DNA of 64,000 nucleotides from contig JAHBSJ010000004.1 in the NCBI GenBank assembly GCA_019639155.1, positions 213,813 through 277,812 of the forward strand. Direction: 5' to 3'. The notes below the pieces were generated by a model. The model did no database searches. It had not been told where the DNA came from and saw only the letters and a list, made by a program, of their open reading frames with translations. The stretch comes from Acidobacteriota bacterium. Lineage in GTDB: Bacteria > Acidobacteriota > Blastocatellia > Pyrinomonadales > Pyrinomonadaceae. Of the stretch, positions 57,684-64,000 are shown piece after piece. Numbering within the stretch: position 1 is the first letter of the stretch; each line of letters starts with the position of its first letter. The position numbers were made by a program, and so were the translations under genes.

Positions 57684-58871
57684 TCATCGAACAAGCCTTA
57701 CGACAGTTTCGACATGGTGCGTTTGCGGGAACAGATCCAGCATCGTGAATGCAGATATCATGTAGCCTGCTGCCAAAAGAGTTTTTAGGTCTCGAGCAAG
57801 GATCGACGGCTCACAAGACACATATGAGACAGTTCGCACGCCAGATGCCGCCAGATTCGCGATCACGGTCTGTGACGGCCCGCTGCGAGGCGGATCGAGA
57901 ACGACGGCATCGTACATACCTAGAACGCCATCAGCACAGAAAAGTTCAACATCTGACCTTTGGACATTTACATTGGTCATTCCCGAAAGGTTGGAATTCG
58001 CCATTGCATATTCTGCTGAGATAGGGCTGCCCTCGACCGCGTCGACGCTATCGAAATTTTGAGCAAGCGGAAGCGAAAACAGTCCGACGCCGCAATAAAG
58101 ATCGAGCGCGCGTTCACCGGCGAGCCCTTCGACCGCGGCTGTTACGAGCGGCTCAAGCATCGCAGAATTAGCTTGGAAAAAACATTCGGCCGAATAACGA
58201 TACTCAAATCCGGAGACGGTTCGGGTCAATTCCGAACCCGACCTAGGGATATCCGGCGAAAACACAACTTTGCCCTGGTCGTCAGCAGAGGCCTCCAATT
58301 CTTCCGGGAGGTCTTTTCCAATAAGTTCACTCTTATCCAATACTGAATTCAGTCCGTCAGAAAGTATCGGGCAATGATCGACAACAATTACATTGTCAGA
58401 TCGGCGGCGTTTGAAGCCCACGGCATCGCGTTCATTGGCGATATGCCAGCGGACACGCGTTCGATAACCGAACTGTTTTGGGCTCTCGACGAACACGGAA
58501 AAGTCCGGCATCTCAATTCCGCCTATCCGCCGCAGACAGTCGCGGACGATGTCTGTCTTGGATCCAATTTGTGCCGAATAGCTTAAATGCTGAAAATCGC
58601 ACCCGCCGCAGACACCGTAATGCGGGCAAAGCGGATCAATACGTCCCGGGCCGCCTTTGATCACTTCTGTGATCTCGCACCATGCAATTTTGCCTTTTCG
58701 CCGGGTCACTTCGGCTACGATGACATCGCCGGGAGCGGTCAACGGAACAAATAACGTCATCCCGTCCGCGAATCCGATGCCAAGCCCGCCCGGCACGATG
58801 CGGTCAATACTTAGTGTGATACGGTCGCCTATTCCGACCTTTTCGGAACGATCTTTTGGTGCATCAGACAT
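57684..58871 (-). CDS. TrmA/RlmD-family RNA (uracil-5-)-methyltransferase
   Basis: SAM-dependent enzyme that makes 5-methyluridine in rRNA or tRNA. It has 395 aa. An N-terminal TRAM domain (ITLSIDRIVPGGLGIGFADG) is followed by the 4Fe-4S Cys set CPHYGVCGGC (82, 88, 91) with a fourth Cys in VVDHCPIL. The SAM site is LDLYCGVGLFSLPLA, then the catalytic DPPRSG and YVSCEPSILARDL with nucleophile Cys near 351. Whether the target is 23S U747/U1939 or a tRNA cannot be told. Its start overlaps the stop of the 223-aa gene by 8 bp. Confidence 0.9.
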   Translation of the reverse strand: MSDAPKDRSEKVGIGDRITLSIDRIVPGGLGIGFADGMTLFVPLTAPGDVIVAEVTRRKGKIAWCEITEVIKGGPGRIDPLCPHYGVCGGCDFQHLSYSAQIGSKTDIVRDCLRRIGGIEMPDFSVFVESPKQFGYRTRVRWHIANERDAVGFKRRRSDNVIVVDHCPILSDGLNSVLDKSELIGKDLPEELEASADDQGKVVFSPDIPRSGSELTRTVSGFEYRYSAECFFQANSAMLEPLVTAAVEGLAGERALDLYCGVGLFSLPLAQNFDSVDAVEGSPISAEYAMANSNLSGMTNVNVQRSDVELFCADGVLGMYDAVVLDPPRSGPSQTVIANLAASGVRTVSYVSCEPSILARDLKTLLAAGYMISAFTMLDLFPQTHHVETVVRLVR

Positions 58872-59535
58872 AAAAAAGTCCTAGACGGGGAACGCCCGCA
58901 TCGTCGCGAAGCCGTTTGATAAGCATCAGGCCGTACGTTTTCTTATAATCTTCCGCCGTCATCGAGGCTTTATATTCACGCAATTGCGAAGCGATTTCCT
59001 TTTCAATGGTCTTTAGTTCATTCTTATCCCAATTCTCAAGTATTGAACGCTCCAGCATCCGCTCTATGTCTGCCAGCGTCGCATCTGTCGCCTCTTGGTC
59101 ATCCGTCATTTCCTCAAGCAGGGCTTTCAACCTGGCCGCCGCCCGCTCGGCGCCGTCACCGAGATTTGGAGACGCAAGCGAACCCAGTGTCTCCGCAGAT
59201 CGAATGATATGCTCGCGGATCGTCTCGGGCGTCCGCTCCGGCACCGACACCGCTTCACCTGCGTCCTGCCCGGCGTGTGCCCGCAGCCATTCGGAATATT
59301 GAGCTTCGATCTCTTCGCGGCAATAAAAAAGGCTCTTTATCGTACGCGTGCCCGGCGGCTGCCGATCGAATACATCAAAGACCGACTCAATGGCCCGGAT
59401 CACTACGTGCAGCGGTATTCCGCGCTCCTTCCACGACTCGATAAGCGTCCAATCGAGAGGGCTAAGAAACAAATGCTTCCCTCGCCGCCGTACGAACGTT
59501 TCCTCGATCTCTGTGAAGTAGTTGTAGTAATTCAC
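58864..59535 (-). CDS. Helical protein of unknown function upstream of the RNA methyltransferase
   Basis: A 223-aa soluble, mostly helical protein of no recognised family. The N-terminal part (MNYYNYFTEIEETFVRRRGK, FLSPLDWTLIESWKERGIPL, TIKSLFYCREEIEAQYSEWL) looks like a winged-helix or helical domain. Residues 120-205 are long charged helices (ATDATLADIERMLERSILEN). It overlaps the methyltransferase gene by 8 bp, so the two are coupled and may act together. Confidence 0.72.
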   Translation of the reverse strand: MNYYNYFTEIEETFVRRRGKHLFLSPLDWTLIESWKERGIPLHVVIRAIESVFDVFDRQPPGTRTIKSLFYCREEIEAQYSEWLRAHAGQDAGEAVSVPERTPETIREHIIRSAETLGSLASPNLGDGAERAAARLKALLEEMTDDQEATDATLADIERMLERSILENWDKNELKTIEKEIASQLREYKASMTAEDYKKTYGLMLIKRLRDDAGVPRLGLFYV

Positions 59536-59629
59536 GCGAAAACGATAGTTTAGCAGACCGTGAAGCCGTAATCAGCACCGTATCAGCAGACGATATGAGG
59601 AAACGCTTTATGATAATCTAAAGCCGTCT

Positions 59630-61222
59630 ATGGCGGAGCGAAAAGATCGATTTACCACATCATCGGGCATAGAATTGCCCACAGACCTTAACCCTTCGAA
59701 TACGGCTCCGATTGACTACGCCAACGACCTTGGGGCGCCGGGCCAGTATCCATTTACACGCGGCGTCAGGCCAAATATGTACCGCGGCCGTTTTTGGACG
59801 ATGCGGCAGTATGCGGGCTTTGCCACGGCCGAAGAATCGAACGCCCGTTACCGGTATCTGCTGTCTCAAGGTACGACAGGACTGAGCGTAGCTTTTGATC
59901 TGCCCACACAGATCGGACTGGACAGCGACGACCCGCTTGCCGCCGGCGAGGTCGGCAAGGTCGGCGTCGCTATAGACAGTCTGGATGACATGCTGACGCT
60001 ATTCGACGGCATCCCGCTCGATCAGGTTACGACGTCGATGACGATCAACGCCACCGCTTCAACGCTGTTATGCCTTTATCTTGCTGTCGCAAAAAAGCAG
60101 GGCGTACCTTTTGAAAAACTAGGCGGCACGATCCAGAACGACATTCTAAAAGAATATATTGCCCGCGGAACTTACATTTATCCGCCTAAACCAAGCCTTC
60201 GGCTGATCACCGATACTTTCAAATTCTGCGCGGCTGAAGTACCGAATTGGAATACGATCTCCATTTCCGGCTATCACATTCGCGAGGCGGGCTCTACCGC
60301 CGCTCAGGAGGTCGCATTTACTCTGGCAGACGCGATCTGTTACGTACAGTCGGCAATTGATGTAGGGCTTGATGTCGATAAATTCGCCCCGCGGCTTTCT
60401 TTCTTTTTCAACGCTCACAACGAATTGCTCGAAGAGATCGCCAAGTTCCGCGCCGCCCGGCGCCTTTGGGCGCGGATAATGAAAGAGCGTTTCGGAGCTA
60501 AAGATCCCAAGTCGATGATGCTGCGGTTTCACACACAGACCGCCGGATCTACGCTGACGGCACAGCAGCCGGAGGTCAATGTCGTTCGCACGACGATACA
60601 AGCCCTCGCCGCTGTGCTGGGCGGAACGCAATCGCTGCACACCAACTCACTCGACGAAGCTCTTGGACTGCCGACTGAACACGCGGCAACGATAGCGCTT
60701 CGCACGCAGCAGGTCATTGCCAATGAATCAGGTATTGCTGATACCGTCGATCCGCTCGCAGGAAGTTATGCGATCGAGGAACTGACGACACAACTGGAAA
60801 AGCTCGCCGCCGAATACATTGAAAAGATCGACGCCATGGGCGGAATGCTGCGCGCGATCGAGGCCGGCTATGTTCAAAGCGAGATCCAGGACGCGGCCTA
60901 CGAATACCAGCGTGCGGTCGAAAAAGGCGAGGCTATTGTGGTTGGCGTGAACGCGTTCCGCTCAGCTGAAGAACCTATTCCTATCCTTCGCATAGACGAA
61001 CGCATCGAACGCGATCAGATCGCCCGTTTGAAGGCCGTCCGCGCAAAGCGCGACGCCGCCGCTGCAGCAAGTTCCATCGCCGACATCGAAACGGCCGCCC
61101 GCGGTGACGAAAACCTCGCTCCCTTGATCCTAGACGCAGTAGAAAAGTACGTTACGGTCGGCGAGATCAGTAATACGCTCCGCAAAGTTTGGGGCGAGTA
61201 TCGCGAATCTATAACGGTTTAG
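59630..61222 (+). CDS. Methylmalonyl-CoA mutase, large (catalytic) subunit
   Basis: B12-dependent radical mutase catalytic subunit (530 aa) interconverting methylmalonyl-CoA and succinyl-CoA or a related acyl-CoA pair. It has [48 protein letters not shown], the TIM-barrel [20 protein letters not shown] and [20 protein letters not shown]. The C-terminal B12-binding domain is absent, as in alpha-type subunits encoded apart from a small B12 subunit, which is not in the window. The Tyr and His expected for the active site lie in YRGR and GYHIRE. Confidence 0.92.
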   Translation: MAERKDRFTTSSGIELPTDLNPSNTAPIDYANDLGAPGQYPFTRGVRPNMYRGRFWTMRQYAGFATAEESNARYRYLLSQGTTGLSVAFDLPTQIGLDSDDPLAAGEVGKVGVAIDSLDDMLTLFDGIPLDQVTTSMTINATASTLLCLYLAVAKKQGVPFEKLGGTIQNDILKEYIARGTYIYPPKPSLRLITDTFKFCAAEVPNWNTISISGYHIREAGSTAAQEVAFTLADAICYVQSAIDVGLDVDKFAPRLSFFFNAHNELLEEIAKFRAARRLWARIMKERFGAKDPKSMMLRFHTQTAGSTLTAQQPEVNVVRTTIQALAAVLGGTQSLHTNSLDEALGLPTEHAATIALRTQQVIANESGIADTVDPLAGSYAIEELTTQLEKLAAEYIEKIDAMGGMLRAIEAGYVQSEIQDAAYEYQRAVEKGEAIVVGVNAFRSAEEPIPILRIDERIERDQIARLKAVRAKRDAAAAASSIADIETAARGDENLAPLILDAVEKYVTVGEISNTLRKVWGEYRESITV

Positions 61223-61325
61223 CTCAAAAATAGTAGTGACAAACGGCGTTTAACTGTGCTAGCATTGTGCTTGGCGTATTCCTTCTGCGCCTTCTCAACT
61301 CTCATTTCCCACGCCCTCACAACGT

Positions 61326-63227
61326 ATGGAAAAACTGAATGACTATCTTCAGCGGCTGATGTCTTCGTGCAGCGATGAACTCCGCCTCGAACCGAACAAG
61401 GCACCGTACCTCGTTGCAGAAAATAGTGTGACCGAGGTCTCTACATCGCCGCTTCTCGGCACGCAGATCAGTACAATGGTTTTTCCGCTGATCCCGACCG
61501 AGATCGTTACTACATTGCCCGGCAGGGACGAAGTAGAATTCGTCCTGCCGCATAATCTGGGAAATTTCAATTTTTCGATCCAAAAATCTCCCGCCGGATT
61601 TGTTGTGACCATTAGACCGCTGATCGGCGACGCCGAAGGCATTGAGTCGGCTTCGGGATCGTCTAAGGCCCTGCCGGCTGAGCCGCCCGCATACATGCCG
61701 CACACTGAAACGGCCTCCGTCATTGAGACCTTTTCATCGGGTCCTGAGATCTTTGCCGACTCAAACGATATCTGTGAAAAGGCTGAGGAATATGTACCGT
61801 CACCCGAGCCTCCTCCGTCATTCGAACAGATATCTTACGAACTGGAGAGCATCTCTGCCGATCGTGAGAATGGTTCTGTCGACCAGCCCGCGATCCAAAC
61901 GTTGGACGACCTTCTTGCGGAAGAAGCCCTGACCGCGAGTGAATACACATTCCCCGCAGCTGACGACAAGGTTGACATCGTCTCTGCAAATGACCCCGAG
62001 TTTCAAACCGTGTTTTCTGACACCTCCGATTACGAACCGCCGGGGAAACGTAGCGACATTTACGCGGAAGAATATGCGCCGCCGGTCTTCGCAGAGCGAC
62101 TGACCCGGCAGGAATCCTCTGAACCGGCGACGGCTGCAGCCGGTCGAAAAGCGTCCCAAATGGATGAGCTTTTCACAAAGATGGAAGCCCTAGGCGCGTC
62201 GGACCTGCATCTTTCTGTTTCAATGCCTCCGATGGTTCGGAAGGATGGAAAGATGAAACCGCTTGAAGATGGACAGCCAGCATTGACCGATGACGCAATG
62301 AAGAGCCTGCTGACGTCGATCATGCCGGCGAAAAATCAGGAAGAGTTTGCCGTCCGCAACGACACGGACTTTGCTTATGAAATTCCCGGCCTCGCACGTT
62401 TTCGCTGCAATGTATTTCGCGACCGCAAAGGCATGGGCGGAGTTTTCCGCATCATCCCGACAAAGATCCTGACCGCCGAGCAACTGGGCCTCTCGAAAGC
62501 CATCATGGATCTATGTTCGCTATCGAAAGGCCTTGTCGTCGTCACCGGGCCGACCGGTTCAGGAAAATCGACAACGCTTTGTGCAATGATCGATTCGATC
62601 AATAAGAATCGCGAGGATCACATTATCACCATTGAGGATCCGATCGAGTTCGTCCACGATAATCAAAAATGTCTCGTTAATCAGCGCGAGGTGCATAACC
62701 ACACCGATTCGTTCAAAGACGCGTTGCGGGCTGCACTCCGCGAAGACCCGGACATTCTGCTGGTCGGTGAGATGCGAGACCTCGAGACGATCTCGATCGC
62801 GATCGAAACGGCCGAAACCGGTCACCTCGTTTTCGGTACGCTGCATACGACGACCGCGGCATCGACGGTTGACCGCATCATCGATCAGTTCCCTGCCGAC
62901 CGTCAGCAGCAGATACGCGTAATGTTGTCTGAATCGCTGAAAGGCGTCATCGCACAGACGCTGCTGCCCAAAAAGGGCGGCGGCCGCGTTGCGGCACTCG
63001 AAGTCCTTATCGTTACGCCCGCGATCAGCAATCTAATACGCGAAGGCAAAACTTTCCAGATACCGTCAGCGATGCAGACCGGAAAGAACCACGGAATGGT
63101 CATGCTTAACGACGCTCTTTATGAACACGTCCAGGCAGGCACCGTCGAACCTCGTGATGCGTACATCAAAGCCGTGGACAAAGCCGGCTTTGAGACAATG
63201 CTCACCCGCGGCGGGTTCAAGATCTAG
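61326..63227 (+). CDS. PilT-type ATPase with an extra N-terminal domain and acidic linker
   Basis: A 633-aa type IV pilus retraction ATPase homolog. Residues 279-633 are a full PilT (GASDLHLSVSMPPMVRKDGK, Walker A GPTGSGKST near 409, TIEDPIEF, DILLVGEMRDLET, TGHLVFGTLHTT). Residues 1-100 resemble a diverged second copy of the PilT N1D (SDELRLEPNKAPYLVAENSV, then a LGNFNFSIQKSPAGFVVTIR end). About 175 acidic, Pro/Ser-rich residues link the two. No clear ribosome binding site is seen before ATG 61326. A terminator follows at 63250-63282. Confidence 0.9.
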   Translation: MEKLNDYLQRLMSSCSDELRLEPNKAPYLVAENSVTEVSTSPLLGTQISTMVFPLIPTEIVTTLPGRDEVEFVLPHNLGNFNFSIQKSPAGFVVTIRPLIGDAEGIESASGSSKALPAEPPAYMPHTETASVIETFSSGPEIFADSNDICEKAEEYVPSPEPPPSFEQISYELESISADRENGSVDQPAIQTLDDLLAEEALTASEYTFPAADDKVDIVSANDPEFQTVFSDTSDYEPPGKRSDIYAEEYAPPVFAERLTRQESSEPATAAAGRKASQMDELFTKMEALGASDLHLSVSMPPMVRKDGKMKPLEDGQPALTDDAMKSLLTSIMPAKNQEEFAVRNDTDFAYEIPGLARFRCNVFRDRKGMGGVFRIIPTKILTAEQLGLSKAIMDLCSLSKGLVVVTGPTGSGKSTTLCAMIDSINKNREDHIITIEDPIEFVHDNQKCLVNQREVHNHTDSFKDALRAALREDPDILLVGEMRDLETISIAIETAETGHLVFGTLHTTTAASTVDRIIDQFPADRQQQIRVMLSESLKGVIAQTLLPKKGGGRVAALEVLIVTPAISNLIREGKTFQIPSAMQTGKNHGMVMLNDALYEHVQAGTVEPRDAYIKAVDKAGFETMLTRGGFKI

Positions 63228-63249
63228 ATTTAACCTCATTCAAAGCAAC

Positions 63250-63282
63250 AACGGCGGAACGCTGAGTTCCGCCGTTTTTTTT
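63250..63282 (+). terminator. Rho-independent terminator after the second pilT
   Basis: AACGGCGGAAC (63250-63260) and GTTCCGCCGTT (63266-63276) form a perfect 11-bp stem with a 5-nt loop, followed by six or more T. Confidence 0.95.
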
Positions 63283-63391
63283 ATATTTGATGGGCCGTTG
63301 TATCGGAGTGGGAGAAACCGGTTTTCCTCCTTTGGTTTAATTATGAGAGCCGAAGCTGATACAAAGGAAAATACTGCCTTTATCGACCAAG

Positions 63392-63952
63392 ATGCCCGTA
63401 AAAACAGGATGGTTGCTTGTGCCGGAGACATCTACGGACGTCGCGGAGACATCTCCGGACGTCGCGGAGACCTCTCCGGGACTCGCGGAGACATCTCCGG
63501 AACTTGCGGAGACATCTCCGGACGTCGCGGAGACTTCTCCGGAACACGCGGAGACTTCTCCGGAACACGCGGAGACATCTACGGACCTCGCGGAGACATC
63601 TCCGGACGTCGCGGAGACATCTACGGGACTCGCGGAGACCTCTACGGGACTCGCGGAGACATCTCCGGAACACGCGGAGACTTCTCCGGAACTCGCGGAG
63701 ACTTCTCCGGAACACGCGGAGACTTCTCCGGGACTCGCGGAGACTTCTCCGGAACACGCGGAGACATCGACGGGACTCGCGGAGACTTCTCCGGGACTCG
63801 CGGAGACTTCTACGGACGTCGCCGCCGGACCGCAGGCAGCCTTGCCTGCGTCCCTTTGCACAAGCCCGCGCGTCAGCAAGGGCGATAGCGAACCGTCAGT
63901 GCAAACGAAAAAACCGCACGCATTCTCTACTCGCGATTCTTTCGTCCACTAA
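63392..63952 (+). CDS. Possible repeat protein with ETSPEXA heptads (coding status uncertain)
   Basis: Open frame of 186 aa spanning the 21-bp array. It begins MPVKTGWLLVPETSTDVAET and holds 19 heptads of the form A-E-T-S-(P/T)-(D/E/G)-(V/L/H), then reads into the adjoining dispersed repeat (AAGPQAALPASLCTSPRVSK). In this frame the variation at unit positions 7, 10 and 19 is silent, more than in the frame giving GD(I/L/F)(S/Y)G repeats. Against coding: no ribosome binding site, no homologous domain, several frames on both strands are open, and the C-terminus is repeat DNA. Confidence 0.25.
   Translation: MPVKTGWLLVPETSTDVAETSPDVAETSPGLAETSPELAETSPDVAETSPEHAETSPEHAETSTDLAETSPDVAETSTGLAETSTGLAETSPEHAETSPELAETSPEHAETSPGLAETSPEHAETSTGLAETSPGLAETSTDVAAGPQAALPASLCTSPRVSKGDSEPSVQTKKPHAFSTRDSFVH
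63424..63822. repeat. 19-copy tandem array of a 21-bp unit
   Basis: Consensus unit GGAGACNTCTMCGGRMNNCGC without spacers or length changes. Each unit, with the preceding C and following G, contains the dyad CGGAGA-NN-TCTCCG, complete in 13 units and with one mismatch in 6. Variation is limited to unit positions 7, 10, 11 and 15-19; positions 1-6, 8, 9, 12-14, 20 and 21 are invariant. It starts about 140 bp after the terminator of the second pilT. Confidence 0.95.
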
Positions 63953-63996
63953 GCTCCGGATATCGCCCTTGCTGACGCGCGGGCTTCTGCAACTAT
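63827..63996. repeat. Palindromic dispersed repeat, copy 2 (inverted)
   Basis: Starts with the REP-like palindrome GGAC-C-GCAGGCA-GCCT-TGCCTGC-GTCC (63827-63853), then the long inverted-repeat unit. TGCA.AAGCCCGCGCGTCAG begins at 63857 and its mirror TATCGCCCTTGCTGACGCGC begins at 63961, ending in GGGCTTCTGCAACT. In reverse complement it matches 17971-18139 part for part, including the inner ATCCGGAGC and TGCGGTT segments. It begins 4 bp after the 21-bp array. Confidence 0.88.
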
Positions 63997-64000
63997 GGCC

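Noticed and set aside
59630..61222. Truncated methylmalonyl-CoA mutase
   Set aside because: Lack of the B12 domain is normal for the separate large-subunit type; the reading frame ends cleanly with a conserved C-terminus.
63424..63822. CRISPR array
   Set aside because: Units are contiguous with no unique spacers, and 21 bp is too short a period for repeat plus spacer; no cas genes are present.
63337..63879. Minus-strand repeat protein (VSASPGE heptads)
   Set aside because: It starts inside the dispersed repeat element and runs through the array; openness is a property of a stop-free 21-bp unit.
63343..63888. Adhesin-like protein with many RGD motifs (frame giving RRGDISG repeats)
   Set aside because: The RGD triplets come from reading one unit of the array in one frame. 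Column 7 changes are all nonsynonymous there, no signal peptide precedes it, and other frames are equally open.

Overview
The window is a gene-dense stretch (about 55 protein genes, two tRNAs) of a bacterial chromosome with moderately high GC. Gene content and protein style suggest an Acidobacteriota member of the Blastocatellia/Pyrinomonadaceae type. Pointers are carotenoid genes, DUF2911 and TPR-rich secreted proteins, a cyanophycin cluster, two PilT ATPases, and ribosomal proteins with long acidic Ala/Glu tails. This placement is inference; no phylogeny or search was run.

Layout. 1-1868 (minus): crtI (cut by the left edge) and crtB. 1956-6746 (plus): a Nudix hydrolase, then rplM-rpsI-rpsB-tsf-pyrH-frr, the translation and UMP-kinase block, with a terminator between rpsB and tsf and another after frr. 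6860-9903: a large secreted protein of unknown function and a small lipoprotein. 9928-13899 (minus): pcrA, an isochorismatase-like hydrolase coupled to a 54-aa membrane protein, a thioesterase and tRNA-Gln(CUG). 14024-17903 (plus): smpB, pepA, a lipoprotein and sucC. 17971-18139 holds a palindromic dispersed repeat. 18197-25036 (minus): a DinB/YfiT-like protein, dnaB, rplI-rpsR-rpsF, pth-rplY-prs, tRNA-Gln(UUG) and ispE. 25434-29248: a secreted CAP protein, then a MerR regulator and a copper P-type ATPase with a clear MerR-type promoter. 29412-34530: a cyanophycin locus (isoaspartyl peptidase, unknown protein, cphA, cphB). 34614-42629 (minus): carB and two paralogous TPR proteins flanking murB. 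42876-48446: an EF-G-like GTPase, a DUF2911 protein, a beta-propeller protein and pilT. 48691-51786: rpsA, an HU/IHF protein and a HIT protein. 51790-56027 (minus): a PgpH-type HD phosphodiesterase and hflX. 56047-59535: a LexA-like protein lacking its proteolytic residues, an M48 protease, an RNA uracil methyltransferase and an unknown protein. 59630-63227 (plus): methylmalonyl-CoA mutase large subunit and a second, extended pilT. 63424-63822 is a 19-copy array of a 21-bp palindromic repeat, followed directly by a second, inverted copy of the dispersed repeat up to the window edge.

Most genes are housekeeping. The parts that stand out are the 21-bp array with its adjoining repeat element, the LexA-like protein without its Ser/Lys dyad, the cyanophycin locus with an unknown partner, the PilT with an extra N-terminal domain, and a varied population of short intergenic repeats (heptamers, octamers, long inverted repeats), one of which has entered a coding sequence (pcrA).
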